Shown: one piece after another, positions 18,339-25,771 of the stretch | Position numbering within the stretch: the first letter of the stretch is position 1 | Layout: the number at the start of each line of letters is the position of its first letter | Assembly: GCF_017641085.1 (NCBI RefSeq) | Contig: NZ_JAEPPI010000003.1 | Location: forward strand, 248,001 to 312,000 | From: Gracilimonas sp. | GTDB lineage: Bacteria > Bacteroidota > Rhodothermia > Balneolales > Balneolaceae | Direction of reading: 5' to 3' | DNA: 64,000 nucleotides | Program-made: the position numbers and the translations under genes | Notes under the pieces: model-generated | What the model was told of the DNA's origin: nothing | Databases searched by the model: none | What the model saw: only the letters and a program-made list of their open reading frames with translations

Positions 18339-18407
18339 AAGATCAGTTGAAATATCAAATACCATAAAAGTGGCCCTTTAGTTTTTATTAACCCAAAGTT
18401 CAATGCC

Positions 18408-18749
18408 ATGAAGCTGTTAAAAGTTTTGATCAGACCCATTTTGCTTGAAGAAATTAGTAAAGAATTACGACACCACGGGGTCGATTGTATGATGGTATTT
18501 AAAGGAGAGGGTACTGGTAAATATATTGACCCCACCAAAGAACATGGTTCTTTGGATTTTCCAGCGATGCATGCAGAACTGGTAAAGATTGAAATTGCCG
18601 CTCACGACAAAGACGCCTCAAGAATTGCAAATATCATACAAAAGAAAGCTTCCACCGGAACTGAGGGTGATGGCATAATTTTTATTTCTTCAATTGACGA
18701 AGCTATTCGTATTAAAGATGGTACTAGAGGACCCGGTGTCTTTTTTTAA
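18408..18749 (+). CDS. P-II family (GlnB-like) signalling protein with an altered T-loop
   Basis: A 113-residue protein of the P-II fold. The second half matches the family well: VKIEIAAHD, then IIQKKASTGTEGDGIIFISS and DEAIRIKDGTRG (B- and C-loop regions). The T-loop, normally about 20 residues with the uridylylated Tyr51, is replaced by KEHGSLDFPAMHAEL, which has no tyrosine, so regulation by GlnD is unlikely. P-II relatives are known beside heavy-metal efflux genes, where nitrogen sensing is improbable. It is the first gene after a TTTAAG-type promoter and is followed by a Met-rich secreted protein and a mini-membrane protein, probably one operon. Confidence 0.88.
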   Translation: MKLLKVLIRPILLEEISKELRHHGVDCMMVFKGEGTGKYIDPTKEHGSLDFPAMHAELVKIEIAAHDKDASRIANIIQKKASTGTEGDGIIFISSIDEAIRIKDGTRGPGVFF

Positions 18750-18795
18750 AAAGATATGTAATAACTAAAAACACAATATATAAACTAACACTATC

Positions 18796-19275
18796 ATGAA
18801 AACACTTACACTTACACTTACGATTCTTCTTTTTTCTGCAGGAATGGGCTTTGCTCAACAGCAGGATATGAATCAAAAGAAACAACAGATGCAGGAAATG
18901 ATGCAGGATTCTACCATGCGCTCGATGATGATGGATCATATGGCACAAAACCCCGAAATGCGTAAGCAGATGATGCAAAAAATGATGGGCTCTATGAAGA
19001 TGGACAGCACCATGATGATGAGCAATATGCAGAAAATGATGGATAACCCTGAAATGAAAGAACGCATGCAAGCCCACATGAAGATGATGCAGTCTATGAT
19101 GCAGGATGGAGAAATGGACCACTCTAAAATGATGGAAATGATGGGCAACTCTTCCATGATGAAGATGCACATGATGTGCATGCAAATGATGCAGGGTAAT
19201 ATGATGGATGGCGAGGGTATGATGAACAAAAGAGATGGTATGAAAAGTAGCGACCATCAAAAGCATCATAATTAA
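18796..19275 (+). CDS. Methionine-rich secreted protein (putative copper/silver binding)
   Basis: A 159-residue protein with a signal peptide (1-20, ending GMGFA-Q). The mature part is low-complexity and packed with Met, with His, Gln, Lys and Asp, in recurring motifs such as NPEMRKQMMQKMMG, DNPEMKERMQAHMKMMQ and DHSKMMEMMGNSSMM. Met-rich motifs bind Cu(I) and Ag(I) in PcoC, CusF-like and CopK-type proteins, so a periplasmic metal chaperone or sponge is likely. No cupredoxin or HMA fold is visible; it is probably helical or disordered. It has a clear paralogue at 56,926-57,414 with the same motif order (QQMMEMMQDSTMRSMMM in both). The His-rich open frames on the opposite strand are shadows of the Met codons. 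Confidence 0.85.
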   Translation: MKTLTLTLTILLFSAGMGFAQQQDMNQKKQQMQEMMQDSTMRSMMMDHMAQNPEMRKQMMQKMMGSMKMDSTMMMSNMQKMMDNPEMKERMQAHMKMMQSMMQDGEMDHSKMMEMMGNSSMMKMHMMCMQMMQGNMMDGEGMMNKRDGMKSSDHQKHHN

Positions 19276-19378
19276 TCAAACTCAAAAGATAATCGGCCCA
19301 TTACCGCCAGATATATAGAGTTTAGTTTAACATAATATTTTACCTAAGAAGTTAAACCCAAAAGCACTCTCTAATACA

Positions 19379-19561
19379 ATGTATAAGCACATTCTATGGA
19401 TGATAATCGGGTGTGGGGCCGTATTTTTGTTTCTCTTCATTGCCCCGGCACTTGGTTTAAGTAAGGGAATAGCAACTGCATTAGCAATTGTTGCCATGTT
19501 TGCCTGCCATATCCTGATGATCGGTCATCACCGAAAGGGCTCAGAACCACGGAGTCACTAA
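19379..19561 (+). CDS. DUF2933-like mini-membrane protein
   Basis: A 60-residue protein with two hydrophobic helices (about 5-25 and 31-47) and a His-containing end HILMIGHHRKGSEPRSH. The pattern of two helices followed by a GHH tail is that of DUF2933 proteins, which are common in copper-resistance loci of many bacteria. Role unknown; possibly a small partner of a metal transporter. Third gene of the P-II/Met-rich unit. Confidence 0.7.
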   Translation: MYKHILWMIIGCGAVFLFLFIAPALGLSKGIATALAIVAMFACHILMIGHHRKGSEPRSH

Positions 19562-19997
19562 TACTAGTTAGTGACTTTATGAAGCAAGTGAGTCAAAGAG
19601 GAGCATTCCAAACGCTCAGTAATACAATGGCACAAATGAATCAACGTTGATGTCTTTCCAGCAAAGAAATTTCGGTAGGGTGCGTAATCTAAACACTCTT
19701 CCGAAATTCGTTGCAAAATGAACATCTATGCCAAAATACAGCCGTTTTATAATTTTACTCAGCTTTATAGTAATAGGGGGCAGAAATCAGTAATAGTAAA
19801 CGCGACCCAAGTAACTAAGTATTATGTAATGCTTGTCTGAATTGCTTCGATCTACAAATAATTAGTGGCCAAGAATTTTTACTCTTGCTGCTGTCCATTG
19901 ACCTATTTTGATCCAGCCTATCCAATCATCTTTATAAGGGTAAAGTGACGGCCACCCTTATATATAGAAGCAATATAATTGCAAAATCTCTTACCAG
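19562..19997. other. Intergenic region with a long imperfect inverted repeat, no gene seen
   Basis: About 440 bp without a gene. It contains a 12-bp palindrome ATCAACGTTGAT (19,640-19,651) and an imperfect inverted repeat with arms 19,649-19,675 and 19,701-19,726; the inner 8 bp (AATTTCGG/CCGAAATT) are perfect and the outer GATGT/ACATC pairs as well. It may be a structured RNA, a decayed transposable end or a terminator without a U-run. Confidence 0.45.
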
Positions 19998-20031
19998 TTT
20001 AAGCTTTATTTCAGCAATGCGTTTGTATGTT
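19998..20031 (+). promoter_or_regulatory. TTTAAG-N5-TTTCAG box with -10, M50 protease unit
   Basis: Direct repeat TTTAAG-CTTTA-TTTCAG (19,998-20,014), 11 nt gap, then TATGTT (20,026-20,031). One mismatch to the box consensus. Faces the small frame at 20,074 and the site-2 protease gene. Confidence 0.65.
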
Positions 20032-20073
20032 AAATTATGAACTTGAAATGTGAACCGGTTAACCCACTTTATT

Positions 20074-20205
20074 ATGGACACACTGAAAAATCTGATTCGC
20101 AATCTTGCTGATAAAGTTGACCGGCTTCTGGGCGGTGCGCAGCTTCAGGAAATTCCTGTAAGATTAGGCACTGAAAATCCTCCAGCTGCTCACATGCTAA
20201 GGTGA
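20074..20205 (+). CDS. Possible 43-residue small protein
   Basis: A short frame coding for a peptide that begins MDTLKNLIRNLADKVDRLLG (amphipathic helix) and ends PPAAHMLR. It starts about 36 bp after the predicted transcription start of the TTTAAG-type promoter at 19,998-20,031 and ends 49 bp before the protease start, which makes it the first frame of that transcript. No Shine-Dalgarno site and no known family; it could also be a leader or chance frame. Confidence 0.4.
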   Translation: MDTLKNLIRNLADKVDRLLGGAQLQEIPVRLGTENPPAAHMLR

Positions 20206-20254
20206 CTTGGATCATGTTCGACAGTTAACAACAAAAATTATAACGGTTATTGCC

Positions 20255-21328
20255 ATGAAATGGTCACTTTACATCGGAAAACCTGCCGGTATCAAGGTCT
20301 TTATTCACTGGACCTTCATCTTACTGGTCATTTGGCTCTCCTGGATGCATTTGCAACAGGGACACGGGCTTTTTGAAATATTAATCGGGCTGCTTTTCCT
20401 TGCTGCCCTGTTTGCATGCGTCACCCTCCACGAATTCGGCCACGCCCTGGCGGCACGAAGGTATGGCATCGGAACCCGGGATATCAACCTGCTTCCCATC
20501 GGCGGGGTAGCCCGGCTGGAAAGCATGCCCGAAGATCCCAAAGAGGAACTGGTGGTAGCCATTGCCGGGCCGGCTGTTAATGTAGTAATTGCAATCGGGT
20601 TGTACCTCATCATGTTGGTATTGGGGCAAAGCAATATGGAACTGAGCCATCACATAACCGGCGGTAATTTTTTGGCCGACCTGCTGGTGATCAATATTAT
20701 TTTGGTTCTGTTTAACCTGATACCTGCTTTCCCGATGGACGGTGGGCGGGTGCTCCGGGCATTGCTGGCCTTCATAATGAAAAGAAGCAAGGCCACCCGT
20801 GTGGCCGCTTCGGTCGGGCAGCTGTTGGCTATTGGTTTTGTTCTTTTCGGCCTGTTTTATAATCCGTTTCTGCTTTTTATCGGAATTTTTGTTTTTCTCG
20901 GTGCCGGGACGGAAGCTAACCAAGTAGGATTGCAGGAATCCTTGCGGGAAGTAAAGGCCAAAGATCTGATAACGACCGATTTTCATGTACTCCCCCAAAC
21001 AGCTTCCGTATCAATGGCGGCAGCCGCCTTTATGGAAAGCCGGGAACCCGAACTGGTTATAACCGATCATGAAGATCGCTTTGTGGGGCTCGTATCCTAT
21101 GAGAGGATCATCGAGGAAATACAAAAGGGGCATTTTGACAATCCGGTGGTAACCCTGATTAAAGAAGAGGTACAAACCCTGGCCCCGGGAACACTTATCT
21201 ACGAGTTAGCATCGAAGATTCAGCAATCAGGCCAGCGTGTTTTTCCAGTGCTGGATGATGGCCGGCTGGAAGGAGTCATATCCCACACGGACCTGATTCA
21301 CCTGCTGGAGCAAAATCAAGCCAATTAG
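20255..21328 (+). CDS. Site-2 protease family (M50) membrane metalloprotease with CBS domains
   Basis: A 357-residue intramembrane zinc metalloprotease. The zinc-binding motif HEFGHALAARRYG is in the second helix region, and the third ligand lies in NLIPAFPMDGGRVLRALLA, both diagnostic of M50/S2P. About six hydrophobic segments occupy residues 15-225; the last 130 residues carry two CBS motifs (VSYERIIEEI, then GVISHTDLIHLLEQ), which may sense adenosine nucleotides. The frame extends upstream to a TTG at 20,207, but the family start MKWSLYIGKPAGIKVFIHW begins at ATG 20,255. It probably cleaves a membrane-bound regulator or handles damaged membrane proteins under metal stress. Confidence 0.92.
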   Translation: MKWSLYIGKPAGIKVFIHWTFILLVIWLSWMHLQQGHGLFEILIGLLFLAALFACVTLHEFGHALAARRYGIGTRDINLLPIGGVARLESMPEDPKEELVVAIAGPAVNVVIAIGLYLIMLVLGQSNMELSHHITGGNFLADLLVINIILVLFNLIPAFPMDGGRVLRALLAFIMKRSKATRVAASVGQLLAIGFVLFGLFYNPFLLFIGIFVFLGAGTEANQVGLQESLREVKAKDLITTDFHVLPQTASVSMAAAAFMESREPELVITDHEDRFVGLVSYERIIEEIQKGHFDNPVVTLIKEEVQTLAPGTLIYELASKIQQSGQRVFPVLDDGRLEGVISHTDLIHLLEQNQAN

Positions 21329-21367
21329 CCTCTGGACACAGGCATTTAATCAGATATATTTTCAATA

Positions 21368-21400
21368 TTTAAGCTTGTTTTAAGACTCATGGTCTATCTT
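21368..21400 (+). promoter_or_regulatory. TTTAAG-N5-TTTAAG box with -10, SHOCT/nuclease unit
   Basis: Direct repeat TTTAAG-CTTGT-TTTAAG (21,368-21,384), 10 nt gap, then TATCTT (21,395-21,400). Drives the SHOCT, ATP-cone nuclease and glutaredoxin-like genes. Confidence 0.75.
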
Positions 21401-21473
21401 ACTGACAGTATCTTGCTGTGCATGCTACTGATGGCACAGCATACATTCAATAGTAACAAAACACCTTAGCACC

Positions 21474-21689
21474 ATGTTATTTGATCATCACTTTATAGGC
21501 ATGCACTGGATCTGGTGGGTCATTATCATAGTCATCATTCTCCTGGTGGCTTTTGATGTGATTCCATACAGGCCTAAAACCGACACCACCGAAGATGCTC
21601 TGGATATATTAAAAAAGCGGTTTGCCCGCGGTGAAATAGAACACGAAGAATTTGAAGAGCGAAAAAAAATTCTAAAGCAAAGTAAGTAG
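21474..21689 (+). CDS. SHOCT-domain mini-membrane protein (copy 1)
   Basis: A 71-residue protein: one membrane helix (about 10-28, MHWIWWVIIIVIILLVAF) followed by a SHOCT domain DALDILKKRFARGEIEHEEF. SHOCT domains are short helical oligomerisation modules found at protein termini. The sequence is strikingly similar to the 71-residue protein at 23,691 (same MHWIWW helix start and same FARGEIE/LARGEIE core) and related to those at 27,145 and 56,620. It is the first gene after a TTTAAG-type promoter. Function unknown; its repeated position suggests a general role in the metal response. Confidence 0.85.
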   Translation: MLFDHHFIGMHWIWWVIIIVIILLVAFDVIPYRPKTDTTEDALDILKKRFARGEIEHEEFEERKKILKQSK

Positions 21690-21715
21690 TCAACAGACGG
21701 CCTTAAAATAAAAAA

Positions 21716-22573
21716 ATGGCAACATTTAACGTAGTGAAAGCGTCCGGAGAAAGGGAACCTTTTTATGAGAGTAAGCTTCGCAATTCTCTCAGAAAAGCAG
21801 GTGCCGATCAACAGATTACAGACAAGATTATTCACTCTATCCAACGGATTCTATTTGAAGGGATAACGACTGAAAAAATATACAGAGAAGCTTTTAAGCA
21901 GCTCAGGCAATACTCAAATTCTTCGGCTGGCAGATATAAATTAAAAGAAGCCCTGCTGGAATTAGGGCCTTCCGGTTATCCTTTTGAAAAATTTATCGGT
22001 GAACTTCTAATCAGGCTCGGTTATCAAACTGATATCGGAGTTATTATTGACGGGAACTGCGTCTCCCATGAAATTGATGTTATCGCAGAAAAAGACGACG
22101 AACATTTTATGATCGAGTGTAAATTTCACAACCGAAAAAGTCATAAATGTAATGTAAAAATCCCGCTTTACATTCAATCACGATTCAAGGATGTAGAAAG
22201 AAACTGGAGGAGCCAATCCGGCCACGAAGACAAACAACACCAGGCCTGGGTAGTTACAAACACCCGTTTCACTACTGATGCCCAGCAGTATGGCAAATGC
22301 GTAGGTCTTAAACTCTTAAGCTGGGATTATCCGGAAAATAACGGACTAAAAGACCTAATAGGCCATGTAAATCTTCATCCTATTACAAGCCTGTCAACCC
22401 TAAGCAATCAAAAGAAAAAGCTTCTTTTGGAACAAAATGTTGTCTTCTGCAAGCAAATATGTGAAGACAAGCAAGTTCTCAGGAATATTGATCTTGATAG
22501 TCATACGATGAACAGAGTCCTTAAAGAAGCCATGGATATATGTAATGTTAAAAATAATTCAGTGAACAGATGA
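21716..22573 (+). CDS. ATP-cone protein fused to a PD-(D/E)XK nuclease domain
   Basis: A 285-residue soluble protein. Residues about 1-85 form an ATP-cone (VVKASGEREPFYESKLRNSL, then RILFEGITTEKIYREAFKQL), an allosteric nucleotide-binding module known from ribonucleotide reductases and NrdR. Residues about 95-210 look like a restriction-endonuclease-type (Mrr/RecB-like) fold: FIGELLIRLGYQTDIGVI, then HEIDVIAEKDDEHFMIECKF, where D...ECK is the PD-(D/E)XK catalytic motif. A nucleotide-controlled DNase is therefore likely, acting on foreign or damaged DNA. It overlaps the following glutaredoxin-like gene by 4 bp. The combination recurs in some Bacteroidota, but its role beside metal genes is unexplained. 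Confidence 0.8.
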   Translation: MATFNVVKASGEREPFYESKLRNSLRKAGADQQITDKIIHSIQRILFEGITTEKIYREAFKQLRQYSNSSAGRYKLKEALLELGPSGYPFEKFIGELLIRLGYQTDIGVIIDGNCVSHEIDVIAEKDDEHFMIECKFHNRKSHKCNVKIPLYIQSRFKDVERNWRSQSGHEDKQHQAWVVTNTRFTTDAQQYGKCVGLKLLSWDYPENNGLKDLIGHVNLHPITSLSTLSNQKKKLLLEQNVVFCKQICEDKQVLRNIDLDSHTMNRVLKEAMDICNVKNNSVNR

Positions 22574-22905
22574 ATAATTCCAATAATAAGCACATAGAAA
22601 AAAGTACAACCATCATTATTTACTGTAAGGAATGGTGTGAATATTTAAAAAAGGTAGTTAACCTCCTGCGGGAGAAACAGCAAAATTTCACCTTTATCGA
22701 TCTTCGGTATGATACATCAAAAGCTAACGAGTTGATATCGAAGCTGGGTAATCCACTGATATTACCCATACTTGAGATCAATGGTGTCTATTATGAAAAA
22801 CCATCTTTTGCAGAGGCCACGAATCAGCTTGAGTTAACCTACTGGAGGCAAAAAGTCGACCAAGCTTATTATGATAAAGAACCATCCGGGGACAAGACTT
22901 ATTAA
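22570..22905 (+). CDS. Glutaredoxin-like protein with a changed active site
   Basis: A 111-residue protein of the glutaredoxin/thioredoxin fold: strand TTIIIYCKEWCEYLKKVVNL, second strand FTFIDLRYD, then the cis-proline region NPLILPILEINGVYYEKPS. The usual WCPYC motif is replaced by WCEYL: the first cysteine is kept, the second is leucine, and an extra cysteine lies four residues upstream (CKEWC). It is thus a monothiol-like or CX3C protein rather than a classical dithiol glutaredoxin. Coupled to the ATP-cone nuclease (ATGA overlap). A redox or metal-relay role is possible but unproven. Confidence 0.75.
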   Translation: MNNSNNKHIEKSTTIIIYCKEWCEYLKKVVNLLREKQQNFTFIDLRYDTSKANELISKLGNPLILPILEINGVYYEKPSFAEATNQLELTYWRQKVDQAYYDKEPSGDKTY

Positions 22906-22940
22906 AACGGAACGAGATAGGTAGATGAATGCGGATTTTT

Positions 22941-23486
22941 TTAAGGGGAATCAACTTCATTGACCTTTTTTATGGATAAGCGGCCGAGATAAAAAATCAA
23001 AGTCGGCAGAATCATAAATTGCAATACGGGAGATAAGCCGACTTCTACGTAAGGTAGCAGTGGCATTGCATCAGAGTAGCTCCAGCTCCCGGCTGCAAGA
23101 TGTCTGAGTTCTCCCAAAATGGCCCCTATTCCACCTATAAGAACCAAAGAGATTACGTTACTGATGGTCATTCTGCCCAGCCAATACGGGTCTTTATAAA
23201 ACAGGCTAAAGGCAAAATAAAGAAGTAGTACCATCAACATATCAGCTACGGATGCCAATGCACAAAAAGAAATATGATTTAAATCATAGACATAGCCCGA
23301 ATAAAGTGGCCCTTGGGCGATCTCCCACACAAGGTTAAGAAAAAAAGCCAAGCTGCTGATTTTTAAGATGAGTTTGTTGAACACATTTTTCTCTGAGACT
23401 TTTCTTGAATAAGAGATATAACTGGCTGTAATTATGAGCAATACTACCACCGGAATAATAAACTGAGTGAGCTTTAATTCTGTCAT
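22941..23486 (-). CDS. Uncharacterised multi-pass membrane protein
   Basis: A 181-residue protein with five hydrophobic segments (about 7-25, 41-57, 70-93, 105-124 and 150-169). A conserved-looking motif FFLNLVWEIAQGPLYSGYVY lies in helix 2 and an EL(R)HLA motif in the loop after helix 4. It resembles an uncharacterised membrane family seen in other bacteria and haloarchaea that I cannot name. It is the only minus-strand gene among the rightward genes 18,408-49,290, and the upstream region carries a palindrome GTATGT-TCT-ACATAC (23,528-23,542). Confidence 0.7.
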   Translation of the reverse strand: MTELKLTQFIIPVVVLLIITASYISYSRKVSEKNVFNKLILKISSLAFFLNLVWEIAQGPLYSGYVYDLNHISFCALASVADMLMVLLLYFAFSLFYKDPYWLGRMTISNVISLVLIGGIGAILGELRHLAAGSWSYSDAMPLLPYVEVGLSPVLQFMILPTLIFYLGRLSIKKVNEVDSP

Positions 23487-23527
23487 TTTATATCCTTTTG
23501 ATTATGGATTTTTGTTTTTAGTGTAGT

Positions 23528-23542
23528 GTATGTTCTACATAC
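23528..23542. promoter_or_regulatory. Perfect short palindrome upstream of the membrane-protein gene
   Basis: GTATGT-TCT-ACATAC, 42 bp before the start codon at 23,486 on the minus strand. Candidate operator for an unknown dimeric regulator. Confidence 0.35.
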
Positions 23543-23596
23543 GCAATGGTTATCTCACATCTGAATATATCAGGAGACATAAACTTCATTCTTTGG

Positions 23597-23630
23597 TTTA
23601 AGCTTTATTTAAGGCACTTGCATCTATCTT
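23597..23630 (+). promoter_or_regulatory. TTTAAG-N5-TTTAAG box with -10, SHOCT/GAPDH unit
   Basis: Direct repeat TTTAAG-CTTTA-TTTAAG (23,597-23,613), 11 nt gap, then TATCTT (23,625-23,630). Precedes the second SHOCT gene, type II GAPDH and the methyltransferase. Confidence 0.78.
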
Positions 23631-23690
23631 ACGGATAATCGTTTAAATAACCGATTACTACATTTTTAGTTAAATAAATATTACAAAATC

Positions 23691-23906
23691 ATGTTTTACA
23701 ATCACCACTTTTTTGGCATGCACTGGATCTGGTGGATTGTGATTTCGATAGGACTCCTTTTGGTTTTTTTGGATTTGATTCCATATTGGCGCGGTAGAGT
23801 TGTACGGGAAGACGCAATGGGTATACTGACTAAGAGGTTAGCTCGTGGAGAAATAGAACGCGAAGAGTTTGAGGAGCGTAAAAAAGTTTTAAAACTAAAC
23901 AAGTAA
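23691..23906 (+). CDS. SHOCT-domain mini-membrane protein (copy 2)
   Basis: A 71-residue paralogue of the protein at 21,474. Helix MHWIWWIVISIGLLLVFLDL, then the SHOCT segment MGILTKRLARGEIEREEFEE. Both copies have the same length, the same N-terminal HHF.GMHWIWW and each is the first gene behind a TTTAAG-type promoter. Only 12 bp separate it from the GAPDH gene, so they are co-transcribed. Function unknown. Confidence 0.85.
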   Translation: MFYNHHFFGMHWIWWIVISIGLLLVFLDLIPYWRGRVVREDAMGILTKRLARGEIEREEFEERKKVLKLNK

Positions 23907-23918
23907 AAAAATACAACA

Positions 23919-24950
23919 ATGGAAAAGATCAAAATAGCCGTAAACGGATATGGCGTCATCGGAAAACGAGTGGCGGAAGCAGTAACCTTGCAAGAAGATA
24001 TGGAACTGGTGGGCATCGGTGATGTAGCTGCCGACTGGAGAATAAAGGCAGCGGCAGCTAAAGGATACGCCGTGTTTGCCAATACCGAAGAAGGCCGCAA
24101 GACAATGAGGGAGAAACATATTCCGGTAGCCGGCGATCTTGATGACCTGCTTGAGCTCGCTGACCTGGTGGTGGATTGCGCTCCCAAAAAGTTCGGTACC
24201 CAGAATGCCGAACGGTACAAAACGGCCGGTGTGAAGTTTATTGTGCAGGGCGGGGAAAAGCACGAGACGATCGGGCATTCCTTCAGCGCGGAAAATAATT
24301 ATGCCTCTGCTTTAAATCGGGAAAGTACCCGCGTGGTCTCCTGCAACACCACCTCTATCGTACGGACCCTCAGCGCATTAAAACGAGCGGGATTACTGAA
24401 TAAAGCACGTGGTACGCTGTTGCGCCGAGCTACCGATCCGTGGGAAAGCCACAAAAACGGTATCATGAATACAATGGTTCCTGAACCGGAAATTCCCAGT
24501 CACCAGGGCCCGGATGCCCAGAGCGTAGATCCCGAACTGGACGTGGTAACTGCCGCGGTAAAAGTACCCCAAACACTTTCCCATATGCATTACTGGACCG
24601 TGCAATTAACCAAAAATGCATCTAAAGAGGAAGTCCTGGAGGCTTTCGGCACTTCTACCCGAACGGCCTTTATAAATATGAGCGACGACCTTTCCGCCAA
24701 TAACGCCGTTAAGGAGCTGATGCTGGACCTGGGACGCCCGCACGGCGATATGTACGAAGTGGCCATCTGGGAAGATATGCTCAAAGTGGAAGGCGATGAG
24801 TTGTATTACGCCTACCTGGTCGATAATCAGGCCATCGTTATTCCCGAAACTATCGACGCCATCCGAGCGCTTACCGGCACCGAGTCGGATCCTCAAAAAT
24901 CCATTACCAAAACGAACCATTCGCTGGGCATTACACAGCGGTTCATATAA
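23919..24950 (+). CDS. Type II (archaeal-type) glyceraldehyde-3-phosphate dehydrogenase
   Basis: A 343-residue NAD(P)-dependent enzyme of the archaeal GAPDH class (EC 1.2.1.59), forming 1,3-bisphosphoglycerate. The N-terminal Rossmann motif is IAVNGYGVIGKRVAEAV, followed by VDCAPKKFGTQNAERYK and by the catalytic cysteine in RVVSCNTTSIVRTLSALKRA. The block LLRRATDPWESHKNGIMNT is characteristic of the type II enzyme and absent from bacterial GapA. Type II GAPDH is mainly archaeal and patchy in bacteria, so gene transfer is likely. Here it sits between a SHOCT gene and an isoprenylcysteine-methyltransferase-like gene. In arsenic loci a GAPDH can work with ArsJ; the MFS gene nearby does not look like ArsJ. 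A copper- or oxidant-resistant bypass of GapA is an alternative idea. Confidence 0.93.
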   Translation: MEKIKIAVNGYGVIGKRVAEAVTLQEDMELVGIGDVAADWRIKAAAAKGYAVFANTEEGRKTMREKHIPVAGDLDDLLELADLVVDCAPKKFGTQNAERYKTAGVKFIVQGGEKHETIGHSFSAENNYASALNRESTRVVSCNTTSIVRTLSALKRAGLLNKARGTLLRRATDPWESHKNGIMNTMVPEPEIPSHQGPDAQSVDPELDVVTAAVKVPQTLSHMHYWTVQLTKNASKEEVLEAFGTSTRTAFINMSDDLSANNAVKELMLDLGRPHGDMYEVAIWEDMLKVEGDELYYAYLVDNQAIVIPETIDAIRALTGTESDPQKSITKTNHSLGITQRFI

Positions 24951-25001
24951 ACAACACCATTTTCATTCCTAACATACATTTAATCTAAACGGAATATTCA
25001 C

Positions 25002-25673
25002 ATGGAACGAGGAATTGAACATTCAGGTGCCTGGGTGTTAGCACTTTTTGTTATCGTTATTGCGTCTTGGCTTTTATACAAATATCTGGCCCCAAAAACT
25101 TGGAGGGAGTGGATAGGAGCAGGATTGATTCAGGGCTTCATCATCGCATTGTATGCGGAGATGTACGGCTTCCCGCTTACCATTTATCTGATGGTTCGGT
25201 TCCTGGGGTTGGATAGTGGTAGTGGTGATCTAAACGCCAACCTTTGGTCTACTTTAGTGGGCGTTGGTGAAACGGGGATGATGATCTCGATGATTGCGGG
25301 CTATATCCTTCTTTTTGGTGGATTTGGCATTTTCATCCAGGGCTGGCGCCAACTGTATCGCGCCAAACAGGAAAACAGGCTTGCTACCGACGGGTTATAC
25401 GGGCTGGTTAGGCATCCCCAATATACGGGGTTGTTTATCGGGCTTTTTGGAGAGGGTGTCATTCACTGGCCCACCATATTCTCCGTAGGCCTGTTCCCGG
25501 TCATCGTTATCGCTTATGTCCTGCTTGCCAAAAGGGAAGAGAAGAAAGTGATCGAGGAGTTTGGTGAAGAATATCTCAAATACAAACGGAACGTCCCGGC
25601 TTTTCTTCCGATGAAAGGAAAATGGAAGCAGTTCATTCAACGATCAGGAAATACTGTAAACAAGCTTGATTAG
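25002..25673 (+). CDS. Isoprenylcysteine carboxyl methyltransferase family membrane protein
   Basis: A 223-residue protein with about five hydrophobic segments. The C-terminal half has the ICMT/PEMT-type SAM-binding motif: GLYGLVRHPQYTGLFIGLFG, then KREEKKVIEEFGEEYLKYKR. Such enzymes methylate membrane-associated substrates; in bacteria the substrates are mostly unknown, and members are common in metal-resistance loci. Third gene of the unit that begins with the SHOCT protein. The family is clear, the substrate unknown. Confidence 0.88.
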   Translation: MERGIEHSGAWVLALFVIVIASWLLYKYLAPKTWREWIGAGLIQGFIIALYAEMYGFPLTIYLMVRFLGLDSGSGDLNANLWSTLVGVGETGMMISMIAGYILLFGGFGIFIQGWRQLYRAKQENRLATDGLYGLVRHPQYTGLFIGLFGEGVIHWPTIFSVGLFPVIVIAYVLLAKREEKKVIEEFGEEYLKYKRNVPAFLPMKGKWKQFIQRSGNTVNKLD

Positions 25674-25771
25674 TATCGATTTACTGCTTGTTAAAAATTT
25701 TATTAGAAATAAAAAGCCTTCAACCAACAATCATCCGCCATATAAATACTTCGTAAGACTATAAATTTAAA

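Noticed and set aside
18724-19269. 181-codon histidine-rich frame on the minus strand opposite the Met-rich gene
   Set aside because: ATG codons read backwards give CAT (His). The signal peptide and the paralogue at 56,926 support the plus-strand gene; the antisense frame is a by-product.
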